This document shows, one piece after another, positions 1 through 9,178 of a stretch of DNA of 64,000 nt (the stretch's first letter is position 1; every line of letters starts with the position of its first letter). The DNA comes from Mycolicibacter senuensis (GTDB lineage Bacteria; Actinomycetota; Actinomycetes; Mycobacteriales; Mycobacteriaceae), in the NCBI RefSeq assembly GCF_002101885.1, contig NZ_LQPS01000028.1:1-64000 (forward strand), written 5' to 3'. A program made the translations under genes and the position numbers. The notes beneath the pieces are model-generated. The model saw only the letters and a program-made list of their open reading frames with translations, did not search any database and was not told the DNA's origin.

Positions 1-90
1 CCACGGCCCTACGTCTGGACCAAAACCGCCGACCAAATCCTGGAATCCATCGCCAACTACTGCCGACGAATTAATGACTCAGGACACTAG
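1..90 (+). CDS. IS630-type transposase, C-terminal end only
   Basis: An open frame enters from the left edge and stops with TAG at 88-90, giving the last 29 residues of a protein. The stretch resembles the usual end of IS630-family transposases (VWTKTADQILESIANYC, then a short basic tail ending in DSGH). This is recognition from memory of the family, over a short piece. The rest of the element lies outside the window and I could not define its terminal inverted repeat. It marks a likely insertion just upstream of the LysR-sulfatase block, where M. tuberculosis has rpsQ. Confidence 0.6.
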   Translation, partial: PRPYVWTKTADQILESIANYCRRINDSGH

Positions 91-267
91 AGAATCGCTG
101 TCATCGATTGACGCACGTGATGGCGACGATGTAAGCCCTTGGGGCAGTTAACGTGTGGCGGGAACAAGCCGTTGCCCTAGTTTCATCTCAGTGAAATCAA
201 AGTAATACCGTTGGCGGAACGAAGCTTTCGGTTTGACCGATCCGCGTCGAGCTGCACACTGATCGCT

Positions 268-1182
268 ATGGAACTGCGTCAGCTGAAACATTTCGTCGCC
301 GTCGCCGAAGAGTTGCACTTCACCCGGGCGGCCGCGAAAGTCCACGTGGTGCAGTCCACCCTGTCCGCCTCGATCAGCGGTTTGGAATCTGAGCTCGGCA
401 CTGCGCTGCTGGTGCGAAACAATCGTCGCGTCGACCTCACCACCGCCGGGAAGGCGTTGCTGCCGGATGCGCAGGATGCGCTGGCGGCCGCCGAGCGGGC
501 GCGTGCCGCCGTCGACGCGGTCCGGGGATTGTTGTCCGGGCAGTTGCGCATCGGCGTGATCCAGGGGCAGGGAATTGTCGACCTGCCCGCCCTGCTGACG
601 CGGTATCACCGGAGCTTTCCACGCATCGAGATCACGCTGCGTCACGATCCCATCGACGCACTGGTGCAGGCGACTGCCGACGCCGGGCTGGACCTGGCCT
701 TCGTCAGCCGTCCCTTCGACGTCAGCCGCGTCAAGGACCTGTCACTGGGCACCGAGGACCTGGTCCTGGCGGTACGACACCACGACCCGCTCGCCGGCAC
801 CGGCACCGTCGCCCTGACCGACCTGCAGCAGCGCGAGTTCGTCGAACGCCGGGCGGAGCTGCGGACTCGGCTGAACATCGACGGCATCTGCGCCGAACTC
901 GGTTTCCAGCGGAATATCTGCGCGGAATCCAACACGCCCGACGATCTGGTCGACCTGGTCGCCGCCGGCTTGGGTATCGCACTCCTGCCGCCGACGCTGG
1001 TGGAAAGGTCCGAGCACATTGTCGCGGTGGCGACCGACCCGGCGATCCCTCGTGAGTTGGCGCTGATCACCCCGGGGGAGCGGGCGCCCTCGCCGGCGGC
1101 TGCGGCATTCCTCGGCGAGCTGCTGTCGACCGGTGTCGGGCAGCCCGAGGTGTCCGGCCGTTGGGAGCCCGCTGCGGTGTGA
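268..1182 (+). CDS. LysR-family transcriptional regulator
   Basis: Predicted 304-aa LysR-type activator/repressor. The N-terminus (MELRQLKHFVAVAEELHFTR, then AAAKVHVVQSTLSASISGLE) is the canonical winged helix-turn-helix of the family. Residues from about 90 onward form the periplasmic-binding-like effector domain. I chose ATG 268 because it starts exactly at the conserved MELRQL; an upstream in-frame start at 211 would add 19 residues unlike the family. It lies 68 bp upstream of the arylsulfatase on the same strand, so it could control sulfate-ester scavenging, but LysR genes usually regulate a divergent neighbour. The effector is unknown. Confidence 0.85.
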   Translation: MELRQLKHFVAVAEELHFTRAAAKVHVVQSTLSASISGLESELGTALLVRNNRRVDLTTAGKALLPDAQDALAAAERARAAVDAVRGLLSGQLRIGVIQGQGIVDLPALLTRYHRSFPRIEITLRHDPIDALVQATADAGLDLAFVSRPFDVSRVKDLSLGTEDLVLAVRHHDPLAGTGTVALTDLQQREFVERRAELRTRLNIDGICAELGFQRNICAESNTPDDLVDLVAAGLGIALLPPTLVERSEHIVAVATDPAIPRELALITPGERAPSPAAAAFLGELLSTGVGQPEVSGRWEPAAV

Positions 1183-1209
1183 ATGGCTCCTGCGGCCGCA
1201 CCGTGTCGG

Positions 1210-1215
1210 TAGGCT
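1210..1215 (+). promoter_or_regulatory. candidate -10 (TAGGCT) of the sulfatase gene
   Basis: TAGGCT fits the mycobacterial SigA -10 pattern TANNNT and lies about 35 bp upstream of the arylsulfatase ATG. I see no convincing -35. A GGAG-type ribosome site sits just before ATG 1251. The same hexamer occurs upstream of rplN at 4572. This is an inference from pattern only. Confidence 0.3.
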
Positions 1216-1250
1216 CTCACCCGATCCGGGGGCTGACGACGGAGTGAGCG

Positions 1251-3599
1251 ATGGTGGATTTTCAGGGCAAGATCAATCTCGATATCCGGGATTCCGAGCC
1301 GGATTGGGGGCCGTTCGCGGCACCGACCGCCCCGGAGGGCGCACCCAATGTGCTCTACCTGGTCTGGGACGACATCGGCATCGCCACCTGGGACTGCTTC
1401 GGTGGGCTGGTGGAGATGCCGGCGATGAGCCGGATCGCCGAACGCGGCGTCCGGCTGTCCCAGTTCCACACCACCGCGCTGTGCTCCCCGACCCGAGCGG
1501 CACTGCTCACCGGCCGTAACGCCACCAGTGTCGGCATGGCCACCATCGAGGAGTTCACCGACGGATTCCCCAACTGCAGCGGGCGCATCCCCTTCGAAAC
1601 CGCGCTGCTGAGTGAGGTTCTCACCGAACGCGGGTGGAACTCCTTCTGCGTCGGCAAGTGGCACCTGACCCCGCTGGAAGAGTCCAACATGGCCAGTACC
1701 AGAAGGCACTGGCCCACCCAGCGCGGATTCGAGCGGTTCTACGGCTTCATGGGCGGTGAGACCAACCAGTGGTACCCGGACCTGATCCACGACAACCACC
1801 CCGTCGCGCCACCGGCCACACCCGAAGACGGCTACCACCTGTCCAAGGACATCGCCGACAAGACAATCGAATTCATCCGCGACGCACAGACGATCGCGCC
1901 GGGCAAGCCCTGGTTCGGCTACGTCTGCCCGGGCGCCGGCCACGCCCCGCACCACGTCTTCACCGAATGGGCCGACCGCTACGCCGGCCGCTTCGACATG
2001 GGGTACGAGCAGTACCGGGAGATCGTGCTGGCCAACCAGAAGAAGCTGGGCCTGGTGCCACCGGACACCGAGCTGTCCGAGGTCAACCCCTACGCCGACG
2101 TCACCGGCGTCGACGGCCAGCCGTGGCCCGCGCTGGACACCGTACGCCCATGGGAGAGTCTGGACGACAACGAGCAGCGGCTTTTCGCCCGGATGGCAGA
2201 GGTCTTCGCCGGGTTCCAGAGCTACACCGACGCCCAGATCGGCCGAATCCTGGACTACCTCGAGGAATCCGGACAACTCGACAACACCATCGTGGTGGTG
2301 ATCTCCGACAATGGGGCTAGCGGCGAGGGCGGGCCCAACGGGTCGCCCAACGAGAACAAGTTCTTCAACGGCTACATCGACACCGTCGAAGAGGCGATGA
2401 AACTCTTCGATGAGCTGGGCGGCCCCGAGACCTACAACCACTACCCGATCGGGTGGGCGATGGCGTTCAACACGCCGTACAAGCTCTACAAGCGCTACGC
2501 CTCACACGAGGGCGGTATCGCGGACCCGGCGATCGTGAGCTGGCCCAAAGGAATCGCTGCTCGCGGCGAGGTACGCGACACCTACGTCAACGTCTGCGAT
2601 GTGACGCCGACCGTCTATGACCTGATCGGCATCAGCCCGCCGGACACCGTGCGCGGAATCACCCAGCGTCCACTGGAAGGTGTCAGTTTCAAAGCCGCAC
2701 TGGATGATCCGGGCGCCGACACCGGAAAGCACACTCAGTTCTATACGATGCTCGGCACCCGCGGGATCTGGCACCGGGGCTGGTTCGCCAATACCGTGCA
2801 CGCCGCGACCCCGTCCGGCTGGAGCCACTTCGAGGCCGACCGCTGGGAGCTCTACAACCTTGCCGAGGATCGCAGTCAATGCCGTGACCTGGCCGCTGAG
2901 CACCCGGAGAAACTCGAGGAACTCCAGGCGATGTGGTTCGCCGAGGCGGAGAAGTACAACGGGCTGCCATTGGCCGACCTCAACATCTTCGAGATGACGG
3001 GGCGGCAGCGGCCGTACCTGTCCGGCGACCGCACCAGCTACACCTACTACCCGCACACCGCCGAGGTGCCGATGGGGGCGTGCGTGGAACTGCGCGGCCG
3101 CTCGTTCTCGGTGCTGGCCCGCGTCGCAGTGGAATCCGCCGATGCCGAGGGCGTGCTGTTCAAACACGGAGCGCGCCACGGTGGCCATGCGCTGTTCGTC
3201 CAGGGCGGGCGACTGCACTACGTCTACAACTTCCTGGGCGAGCGTGAACAGTGGTTGTCATCGCCGGACCCGATCCCAGTGGGGGAGCACGTTTTCGGGA
3301 TACGCTTCGATCGGCGCGGCACCGTCGAGGGCAGTCACACGCCGGTCGGCGAGGCTGCGCTCTATATCGATGACACGGTGGTCGCCACGCTGCCGGACAT
3401 GATCACCCAGCCGGCCGCGTTCGCCCTGGCGGGTGGCGGGGTAAGCGTCGGGCGCAATACCGGCCAGGCGGTGTCCTCGGCGTACCGGGCGCCGTTCGGA
3501 TTCACCGGGGGGACCATCGCCGAGGTCGCCGTCGACGTCAGCGGCGAGCCCTACCTCGATGTGAAAGCGAGTCTGGCAGCGGCATTTTCGCGGGACTGA
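1251..3599 (+). CDS. atsA: arylsulfatase (FGly-dependent type I sulfatase)
   Basis: Predicted 782-aa type I sulfatase that hydrolyses sulfate esters. Visible family motifs are the metal-binding VWDD (residues 38-41), the core motif C78-S-P-T-R82 in which Cys78 would be converted to formylglycine, GKWHL at 135-139, and SDNG at 352-355. The C-terminal ~200 residues form the extra beta-rich region usual in the long AtsA type. There is no clear signal peptide, so cytoplasmic action is likely. The next gene, 4 bp downstream, encodes the formylglycine-generating enzyme that activates it. This is the same sulfatase/activator pair that sits beside rplN in M. tuberculosis (Rv0711-Rv0712). The natural substrate is not evident from sequence. 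Confidence 0.93.
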   Translation: MVDFQGKINLDIRDSEPDWGPFAAPTAPEGAPNVLYLVWDDIGIATWDCFGGLVEMPAMSRIAERGVRLSQFHTTALCSPTRAALLTGRNATSVGMATIEEFTDGFPNCSGRIPFETALLSEVLTERGWNSFCVGKWHLTPLEESNMASTRRHWPTQRGFERFYGFMGGETNQWYPDLIHDNHPVAPPATPEDGYHLSKDIADKTIEFIRDAQTIAPGKPWFGYVCPGAGHAPHHVFTEWADRYAGRFDMGYEQYREIVLANQKKLGLVPPDTELSEVNPYADVTGVDGQPWPALDTVRPWESLDDNEQRLFARMAEVFAGFQSYTDAQIGRILDYLEESGQLDNTIVVVISDNGASGEGGPNGSPNENKFFNGYIDTVEEAMKLFDELGGPETYNHYPIGWAMAFNTPYKLYKRYASHEGGIADPAIVSWPKGIAARGEVRDTYVNVCDVTPTVYDLIGISPPDTVRGITQRPLEGVSFKAALDDPGADTGKHTQFYTMLGTRGIWHRGWFANTVHAATPSGWSHFEADRWELYNLAEDRSQCRDLAAEHPEKLEELQAMWFAEAEKYNGLPLADLNIFEMTGRQRPYLSGDRTSYTYYPHTAEVPMGACVELRGRSFSVLARVAVESADAEGVLFKHGARHGGHALFVQGGRLHYVYNFLGEREQWLSSPDPIPVGEHVFGIRFDRRGTVEGSHTPVGEAALYIDDTVVATLPDMITQPAAFALAGGGVSVGRNTGQAVSSAYRAPFGFTGGTIAEVAVDVSGEPYLDVKASLAAAFSRD

Positions 3600-3603
3600 T
3601 GCC

Positions 3604-4455
3604 ATGCTGACAGAACTCGTCGACATCCCCGCCGGTGTGTTCCGGATGGGTTCGACGAGTTTCTATCCCGAAGAGGCGCCGATTCACACCGTGGCCGTGT
3701 CCGCGTTCGCGATCGAGCGGCATCCGGTGACCAATGCCCAGTTCGCCGAGTTCATCGCCGCAACCGGGTATGTGACCGTCGCCGAGCAGGAACCCGACCC
3801 GGTGTACGCCGCCGAGCCGGGCGCCCTGGTCTTCACCCCGACCGCCGGGCCGGTCGATCTGCGCGACTGGCGGCAGTGGTGGCGGTGGGTGCCCGGGGCG
3901 TGTTGGCGGCATCCACTCGGCCCGCACAGCACCGTCGAGGTCAAACCGGATCACCCGGTGGTCCAGGTCGCCTACCCCGACGCGGCCGGCTACGCCCGCT
4001 GGGCCGGGCGGCGGCTGCCGTCCGAAGCCGAATGGGAGTACGCCGCCCGCGCCGGCACATCGAGCACCTACCCCTGGGGTGAGGAGGCGAAGCCTGGACT
4101 GAGGGCCAACACCTGGCAGGGCGCCTTTCCCTACCGCAACGACGGCGCCGCCGGCTGGGTCGGGACGTCGCCGGTGACGGCCTTCCCGCCCAACGGGTGG
4201 GGACTGCTGGACATGATCGGCAACGTCTGGGAATGGACCACCACCGAGTTCACCGGTCATCACCGCCTGGACGCACCGCCCAAATCCTGTTGCGCGCCGG
4301 AAGGCCCCGCCGACCCGGGCATCAGCCAGGCCCTGAAGGGCGGATCGCACCTGTGCGCGCCGGAGTACTGTCACCGCTACCGGGCCGCGGCGCGCTCCCC
4401 GCAGTCGCAGGACACCGCCGCCAGCCATATCGGGTTCCGCTGTGTGTCGGGGTAA
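3604..4455 (+). CDS. formylglycine-generating enzyme (sulfatase activator)
   Basis: Predicted 283-aa FGE/SUMF1-family oxidase that converts the sulfatase core cysteine to formylglycine using O2 and copper. The fold signature runs from VFRMGS near residue 12 through RLPSEAEWEYAARAG and NVWEWT. The active cysteine pair is Cys251 and Cys256 in LCAPEYCHRYR near the C-terminus, and the chain ends with the usual GFRCVS. It follows atsA by 4 bp, so it is probably co-transcribed and translationally linked, and Cys78 of the neighbouring sulfatase is its obvious substrate. It corresponds to Rv0712 by position and motifs. Confidence 0.93.
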   Translation: MLTELVDIPAGVFRMGSTSFYPEEAPIHTVAVSAFAIERHPVTNAQFAEFIAATGYVTVAEQEPDPVYAAEPGALVFTPTAGPVDLRDWRQWWRWVPGACWRHPLGPHSTVEVKPDHPVVQVAYPDAAGYARWAGRRLPSEAEWEYAARAGTSSTYPWGEEAKPGLRANTWQGAFPYRNDGAAGWVGTSPVTAFPPNGWGLLDMIGNVWEWTTTEFTGHHRLDAPPKSCCAPEGPADPGISQALKGGSHLCAPEYCHRYRAAARSPQSQDTAASHIGFRCVSG

Positions 4456-4548
4456 CCACCCCCCGGGGCGCGGGCGTGCATGTCGGTGCCTCTTGCCCCG
4501 GAGTGTCGCGGGACCAACACGCACCCTGGGCGGATAAACCGCACCGAT

Positions 4549-4577
4549 TTGGTGCTGGGCGGTCCGTCACCTAGGCT
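4549..4577 (+). promoter_or_regulatory. candidate SigA promoter of the rplN operon
   Basis: TTGGTG (4549-4554) and TAGGCT (4572-4577) are separated by exactly 17 nt, a good housekeeping-type arrangement. Transcription would start near 4584, giving a leader of about 135 nt before rplN. The infA operon has a matching TTGGTG-17-TATCGT site, so the two ribosomal operons may share promoter design. Confidence 0.5.
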
Positions 4578-4719
4578 CTAGGGGTTGCCGTGGGCAGACC
4601 TCGGCCGGCGCATGCTGGCCCTGCGTGCCCTTCGGCGATAAGAAGACCATGCACGACCAGGGAGATTCCGGCATGCGACTTGTCATGCCGCGCGTCGTCC
4701 CGCTTATTGAGGAGATCTG

Positions 4720-5088
4720 GTGATTCAGCAGGAATCGCGGTTGAAGGTCGCCGACAACACCGGCGCCAAGGAGATCTTGTGCATCCGGGTACTCGGCGGC
4801 TCAGGGCGGCGCTACGCCGGCATCGGTGATGTCATCGTCGCGACCGTCAAGGACGCCATCCCCGGCGGCAACGTCAAGCGGGGTGACATCGTCAAGGCCG
4901 TCGTGGTGCGCACCGTCAAGGAGCGTCGCCGCGCCGACGGCAGCTACATCAAGTTCGACGAGAACGCGGCCGTGATCATCAAGCCAGACAACGACCCGCG
5001 CGGAACCCGCATCTTCGGGCCGGTCGGCCGCGAGCTGCGGGAGAAGCGGTTCATGAAGATCGTCTCGCTGGCCCCGGAGGTGCTGTAG
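4720..5088 (+). CDS. rplN: 50S ribosomal protein L14
   Basis: 122-aa L14 of the large subunit; [19 protein letters not shown] at the N-terminus and the C-terminal [10 protein letters not shown] are diagnostic. The start is GTG 4720, set by a strong GAGGAGAT ribosome site at 4709-4716. It is the first gene of a ten-gene ribosomal run ending with rplO. Its TAG is directly followed by the ATG of rplX, which indicates translational coupling. Confidence 0.97.
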   Translation: MIQQESRLKVADNTGAKEILCIRVLGGSGRRYAGIGDVIVATVKDAIPGGNVKRGDIVKAVVVRTVKERRRADGSYIKFDENAAVIIKPDNDPRGTRIFGPVGRELREKRFMKIVSLAPEVL

Positions 5089-5406
5089 ATGAAGGTCCAC
5101 AAGGGCGACACCGTGCTGGTCATCGCCGGCAAGGACAAGGGCGCCAAAGGCAAGGTCCTGCAGGCCTACCCGGCCCGCAACCGGGTGCTGGTCCAGGGCG
5201 TCAACCGGATCAAGAAGCACGTCGCGAACTCGACCAACCAGGCCGGCGCGTCCTCGGGCGGGATCGTCACGCAGGAAGCCCCGATCCACGTCTCGAACGT
5301 GATGGTCGTCGACTCCGACGGCAAGCCCACCCGGATCGGCTACCGGGTGGACGAGGAGTCCGGCAAGAAGGTTCGCGTCTCCAAGCGCAACGGCAAGGAC
5401 ATCTAG
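5089..5406 (+). CDS. rplX: 50S ribosomal protein L24
   Basis: 105-aa L24, an early assembly protein of the large subunit. [20 protein letters not shown] is the KOW motif typical of this family. It abuts rplN with no spacer and is 2 bp upstream of rplE. Length and ends match mycobacterial L24. Confidence 0.97.
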   Translation: MKVHKGDTVLVIAGKDKGAKGKVLQAYPARNRVLVQGVNRIKKHVANSTNQAGASSGGIVTQEAPIHVSNVMVVDSDGKPTRIGYRVDEESGKKVRVSKRNGKDI

Positions 5407-5408
5407 AG

Positions 5409-5972
5409 ATGACGACTGCAGAGAAGACCCAGCCTCGGCTGAAGGTGAAATACCGCGAAGAGATCCGGGACGCGCTGAACAAAGAGTTCAACTACGTCAA
5501 CGTGATGCAGATCCCCGGCGTGGTGAAGGTCGTGGTGAACATGGGCGTCGGCGAAGCCGCTCGCGACGCCAAGCTGATCAACAACGCGGTCAACGACCTG
5601 GCACTGATCACCGGCCAGCGGCCCGAGATCCGCAAGGCCCGGCTGTCGATCGCCCAGTTCAAGCTGCGCGAAGGCATGCCGATCGGTGCCCGGGTGACGC
5701 TGCGCGGTGACCGGATGTGGGAGTTCCTCGACCGGCTCACCTCGATCGCGCTGCCGCGTATCCGCGACTTCCGGGGATTGTCACCCAAGCAGTTCGACGG
5801 CTCCGGCAACTACACATTCGGGCTGGCCGAGCAGTCGATGTTCCATGAGATCGACGTCGACTCCATCGACCGCCCGCGTGGAATGAACATCACCGTCGTC
5901 ACCTCGGCGACGAACGACGACGAAGGACGAGCGCTGCTGCGGGCACTCGGCTTTCCGTTCAAGGAGAAGTGA
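5409..5972 (+). CDS. rplE: 50S ribosomal protein L5
   Basis: 187-aa L5, which binds 5S rRNA and contacts the P-site tRNA. The conserved core is visible ([48 protein letters not shown]). Start ATG 5409 lies 2 bp after rplX, and 4 bp separate it from rpsZ, consistent with one operon. Confidence 0.97.
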   Translation: MTTAEKTQPRLKVKYREEIRDALNKEFNYVNVMQIPGVVKVVVNMGVGEAARDAKLINNAVNDLALITGQRPEIRKARLSIAQFKLREGMPIGARVTLRGDRMWEFLDRLTSIALPRIRDFRGLSPKQFDGSGNYTFGLAEQSMFHEIDVDSIDRPRGMNITVVTSATNDDEGRALLRALGFPFKEK

Positions 5973-5976
5973 CCTG

Positions 5977-6162
5977 ATGGCGAAGAAGGCGTTGGTTAAC
6001 AAGGCGGCCCGCAAGCCCAAGTTCGCGGTGCGCGCCTACACCCGCTGCAACAAGTGCGGCCGTCCGCGCGCGGTACTCCGCAAATTCGGCCTGTGCCGAA
6101 TCTGCCTTCGCGAGATGGCGCACGCCGGCGAACTGCCCGGTGTGCAGAAGAGCAGCTGGTGA
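5977..6162 (+). CDS. rpsZ: 30S ribosomal protein S14, zinc-binding (type Z)
   Basis: 61-aa S14 of the zinc-binding class. Two CXXC pairs, C24/C27 (CNKC) and C40/C43 (CRIC), form the zinc ribbon, and the protein ends KSSW as in other type-Z S14 proteins. This is the housekeeping copy in mycobacteria. The zinc-independent paralogue used under zinc starvation is not in this window. Confidence 0.96.
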   Translation: MAKKALVNKAARKPKFAVRAYTRCNKCGRPRAVLRKFGLCRICLREMAHAGELPGVQKSSW

Positions 6163-6235
6163 CGGCGGAGATGCGAGCGCATATGACACGCGTTGTCGAC
6201 GATGCCGAGCGCAGCGAGGAAGAGGAGCGGCGCCA

Positions 6236-6634
6236 ATGACCATGACGGACCCGATCGCGGACTTCTTGACCCGTCTGCGCAACGCCAACTCGGCGTATCA
6301 CGACGAGGTGACCCTGCCGCACTCGAAGATCAAGGCCAACATCGCCGAGATCCTCAAGCGCGAGGGTTACATCAACGACTACCACGTCGAAGACGCCCGG
6401 GTGGGCAAGGCGCTGGTGGTCAACCTGAAGTACGGCCCGAACCGGGAGCGCAGTCTCGCCGGTCTGCGCCGGGTGTCCAAGCCCGGTCTGCGGGTCTACG
6501 CGAAGTCGACCAACCTGCCGCGGGTGCTCGGCGGCCTGGGCGTGGCGATCATCTCCACGTCTTCGGGTCTGCTCACCGACCGTCAGGCGGCCAGGCAGGG
6601 CGTGGGCGGCGAAGTCCTCGCGTACGTGTGGTGA
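6236..6634 (+). CDS. rpsH: 30S ribosomal protein S8
   Basis: 132-aa S8, which binds the central domain of 16S rRNA. I chose ATG 6236 ([18 protein letters not shown]) because this is the universal S8 N-terminus and a GAGGAG-type site lies just upstream. Reading further upstream gives non-family sequence. The C-terminal GGEVLAYVW is typical. Spacing to rpsZ is 73 bp, the largest within this early part of the operon. Confidence 0.96.
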   Translation: MTMTDPIADFLTRLRNANSAYHDEVTLPHSKIKANIAEILKREGYINDYHVEDARVGKALVVNLKYGPNRERSLAGLRRVSKPGLRVYAKSTNLPRVLGGLGVAIISTSSGLLTDRQAARQGVGGEVLAYVW

Positions 6635-6647
6635 GGGAGTAGCAGAC

Positions 6648-7187
6648 ATGTCGCGTATTGGTAAGCAGCCGGTCCCGGTTCCCGCCGGGGTCGACGTGAC
6701 CATCGATGGTCAGAACGTATCGGTCAAGGGGCCCAAGGGCACCCTGGAACTCACGGTGGCCGAGCCGATCAACGTCGCCCGTAACGACGACGGCGCCATT
6801 GTGGTGACCCGGCCGGACGACGACCGGCACAACCGGTCGCTGCACGGCCTGAGCCGCACCCTGGTGGCGAACCTGATCACCGGCGTCTCCGAGGGCTACG
6901 TCCGCAAGATGGAGATCTTCGGCGTCGGTTACCGTGTGGCACTCAAGGGCTCCGACCTCGAGTTCGCCCTGGGTTACAGCCACCCGGTGCTGATCAAGGC
7001 CCCGGAGGGCATCACCTTCGCGGTGGAGACGCCCACCAAGTTCTCGATCTCGGGCATCGACAAGCAGAAGGTCGGTCAGATCTCGGCGAACATCCGCCGC
7101 CTGCGCCGTCCCGACCCCTACAAGGGCAAGGGCGTGCGCTACGAGGGTGAGCAGGTTCGCCGCAAGGTCGGAAAGACAGGTAAGTAG
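6648..7187 (+). CDS. rplF: 50S ribosomal protein L6
   Basis: 179-aa L6 of the large subunit, near the factor-binding centre. [26 protein letters not shown] and the C-terminal [16 protein letters not shown] are diagnostic. It sits 13 bp after rpsH and 2 bp before rplR. Confidence 0.97.
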   Translation: MSRIGKQPVPVPAGVDVTIDGQNVSVKGPKGTLELTVAEPINVARNDDGAIVVTRPDDDRHNRSLHGLSRTLVANLITGVSEGYVRKMEIFGVGYRVALKGSDLEFALGYSHPVLIKAPEGITFAVETPTKFSISGIDKQKVGQISANIRRLRRPDPYKGKGVRYEGEQVRRKVGKTGK

Positions 7188-7189
7188 TC

Positions 7190-7597
7190 ATGGCGCAATC
7201 ACAAGCAGGCACCGGGGCCCGCAAGCCCATCGGGCAGAGCGTCTCGGAGGCCCGGCGCACGCACCGGGTGCGTCGGCACGCGCGGCTGCGCAAGAAGATC
7301 GCCGGCACCCCCGAGTGTCCCCGCCTGGTGGTGCACCGCTCCGCGCGGCACATTCACGTCCAGTTGATCGACGACCTGGCCGGTCACACGCTGGCCGCGG
7401 CGTCCTCGATCGAGGCCGACGTGCGGGGTGTGGACGGCGATAAGAAGGCGCACAGTGTGCGGGTCGGCCAGCTGATCGCCGAGCGTGCCAAGGCCGCCGG
7501 CGTGGAGACCGTGGTGTTCGACCGCGGCGGCTACACCTACGGTGGACGGATCGCGGCATTGGCCGACGCGGCGCGCGAGGGCGGGTTGAAGTTCTGA
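7190..7597 (+). CDS. rplR: 50S ribosomal protein L18
   Basis: 135-aa L18, which binds 5S rRNA together with L5. The core [18 protein letters not shown] and the C-terminal [20 protein letters not shown] are family hallmarks. The first ~20 residues are a variable extension usual in mycobacteria. The 43-bp gap to rpsE contains a GGAAGGA ribosome site. Confidence 0.96.
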   Translation: MAQSQAGTGARKPIGQSVSEARRTHRVRRHARLRKKIAGTPECPRLVVHRSARHIHVQLIDDLAGHTLAAASSIEADVRGVDGDKKAHSVRVGQLIAERAKAAGVETVVFDRGGYTYGGRIAALADAAREGGLKF

Positions 7598-7640
7598 TGC
7601 GCCGGATGACTGACTTGATGAACATGACTGGAAGGACCGC

Positions 7641-8348
7641 ATGATGGCGGAGCAGCCGACAGGGGCCTCCTCGGCAGGTCCCGACATGGGCAGCGCCCCC
7701 CGTACCGACGGGCGCGACAATCGCGACAATCGTGACAACCGGGGCGGGCGTGGTGGCCGCGACGGTGGTCGCGGCGGCCGTGACGGCCGGGACGGCGACA
7801 AGAGCAACTACCTCGAGCGTGTCGTCGCGATCAACCGGGTGTCCAAGGTGGTCAAGGGTGGCCGCCGGTTCAGCTTCACCGCACTGGTGATCGTCGGTGA
7901 CGGCAAGGGCATGGTCGGCGTCGGCTACGGGAAGGCCAAAGAGGTCCCGGCCGCGATCGCCAAGGGTGTCGAGGAGGCCCGCAAGAGCTTCTTCCGGGTG
8001 CCGCTCATCGGTGGCACGATCACCCACCCGGTCCAGGGCGAGAAGGCCGCTGGTGTGGTGTTCCTGCGTCCCGCCAGCCCGGGTACCGGTGTGATCGCCG
8101 GCGGCGCGGTGCGTGCGGTGCTGGAATGCGCCGGGGTGCACGACATCCTGTCCAAGTCGCTGGGCAGCGACAACGCGATCAACGTGGTGCACGCCACCGT
8201 GGCCGCGCTGAAGATGCTGCAGCGTCCCGAAGAGGTGGCGGCCCGGCGCGGTCTGCCCATCGAAGACGTGGCGCCGGCCGCGATGCTCAAGGCCCGGCGG
8301 GAGAGCGAGTCGCTCGCCGCCAGCGCCGCCCGGGAAGGCACGGCATAA
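7641..8348 (+). CDS. rpsE: 30S ribosomal protein S5 with Arg/Gly-rich N-terminal extension
   Basis: 235-aa S5, needed for decoding accuracy. The conserved domain begins near residue 55 ([18 protein letters not shown]) and includes [16 protein letters not shown]. Before it lies a low-complexity tract of about 25 residues built from RDN, RGG and RDGG units, longer and more RGG-like than most S5 proteins. M. tuberculosis S5 also has an extension but is about 15 residues shorter overall. ATG 7641 and ATG 7644 are both possible starts, with GGAAGGACC just upstream. Confidence 0.95.
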   Translation: MMAEQPTGASSAGPDMGSAPRTDGRDNRDNRDNRGGRGGRDGGRGGRDGRDGDKSNYLERVVAINRVSKVVKGGRRFSFTALVIVGDGKGMVGVGYGKAKEVPAAIAKGVEEARKSFFRVPLIGGTITHPVQGEKAAGVVFLRPASPGTGVIAGGAVRAVLECAGVHDILSKSLGSDNAINVVHATVAALKMLQRPEEVAARRGLPIEDVAPAAMLKARRESESLAASAAREGTA

Positions 8349-8350
8349 CC

Positions 8351-8539
8351 ATGGCAAATCTGAAGATCACCCAAGTCCGCGGCACCATCGGTGCTCGCTG
8401 GAATCAGCGCGAGAGCCTGCGCACGCTGGGCCTGCGCAAGATCCGCCAGTCGGTGGTACGTGAGGACAACCCCCAGACCCGTGGCCTGATCCGGGTTGTC
8501 CACCACCTCGTAGAAGTTGAACAGGCCGGTGAGGAATGA
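8351..8539 (+). CDS. rpmD: 50S ribosomal protein L30
   Basis: 62-aa L30. [20 protein letters not shown] and [19 protein letters not shown] are the full family signature. Start ATG 8351 is 2 bp after rpsE. Its TGA overlaps the start of rplO (ATGATGA arrangement at 8536-8541), a typical translational-coupling junction. Confidence 0.95.
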   Translation: MANLKITQVRGTIGARWNQRESLRTLGLRKIRQSVVREDNPQTRGLIRVVHHLVEVEQAGEE

Positions 8540-8982
8540 TGACGCCTATCAAGCTGCACGACCTGCGCCCCGCGCCCGGGTCGAAGACCAAGCGCACCCG
8601 CGTCGGTCGCGGTGAAGGTTCCAAGGGTAAGACCGCCGGTCGCGGCACCAAGGGCACCAAGGCCCGCAAGAACGTGCCGGTTCGGTTCGAGGGCGGGCAG
8701 ATGCCCATCCACATGCGGCTGCCCAAGCTGAAGGGCTTCCGCAACCGGTTCCGCACCGAGTACGAGGTCGTCAACGTCGGCGACATCGACCGGTTGTTCC
8801 CCGAAGGCGGGACCATCGGTGTCGACGAGCTGGTGGCCAAGGGCGCCGTCCGCAAGAACACGCTGGTCAAGGTGCTCGGCGACGGCAAGCTGACCGTCAA
8901 GGCCGACATTACCGCGCATAAGTTCAGCGGTAGCGCCCGCGACAAGATCGCCGCGGCGGGCGGCACAGCCACCGCACTCTAA
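8536..8982 (+). CDS. rplO: 50S ribosomal protein L15
   Basis: 148-aa (or 147-aa from ATG 8539) L15. Conserved [37 protein letters not shown] and the C-terminal [17 protein letters not shown] are visible. It is the last gene of this ribosomal run. A small hairpin (8983-9001) and a strong intrinsic terminator (9010-9050) follow directly, so secY, about 15 kb away here, is not in the same transcript. Confidence 0.96.
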   Translation: MMTPIKLHDLRPAPGSKTKRTRVGRGEGSKGKTAGRGTKGTKARKNVPVRFEGGQMPIHMRLPKLKGFRNRFRTEYEVVNVGDIDRLFPEGGTIGVDELVAKGAVRKNTLVKVLGDGKLTVKADITAHKFSGSARDKIAAAGGTATAL

Positions 8983-9009
8983 GAGTTTTCCGCAAAAACT
9001 CGTCACAAG

Positions 9010-9050
9010 ATCGCGCCCCATCCAACCGGGATGGGGCGCGATTTGTTTTT
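9010..9050 (+). terminator. intrinsic terminator after rplO
   Basis: A perfect 14-bp stem (ATCGCGCCCCATCC at 9010-9023 pairing with 9029-9042) with a 5-nt loop is followed by TTGTTTTT at 9043-9050. This is a textbook rho-independent terminator, uncommon in mycobacteria. A weaker 7-bp hairpin (8983-8989 with 8995-9001) precedes it. Confidence 0.85.
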
Positions 9051-9085
9051 GAGCAGGCACTTTGACGCGCGCGAAAAATAAAGTC

Positions 9086-9114
9086 TTGCTATGCGCTTCA
9101 CAGTCTCGTATAAC
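9086..9114 (+). promoter_or_regulatory. candidate promoter of the giant PGRS gene
   Basis: The A/T-rich stretch after the rplO terminator holds TTGCTA (9086-9091) and TATAAC (9109-9114) with 17-nt spacing. It lies 65 bp upstream of the chosen ATG at 9179. The low-GC composition of about 9061-9150 stands out against the surroundings, which supports a regulatory role. The exact elements are inference. Confidence 0.35.
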
Positions 9115-9178
9115 GATAAAAGGGCTAAGTGACGTAGATAACTTACTCTCGGTCGGGCTGCGGGAAGGCGTTGGGCAA

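Noticed and set aside
642..2441. 599-codon minus-strand frame opposite LysR and atsA
   Set aside because: The opposite strand carries clear LysR and sulfatase motifs; the product has no recognisable family features.
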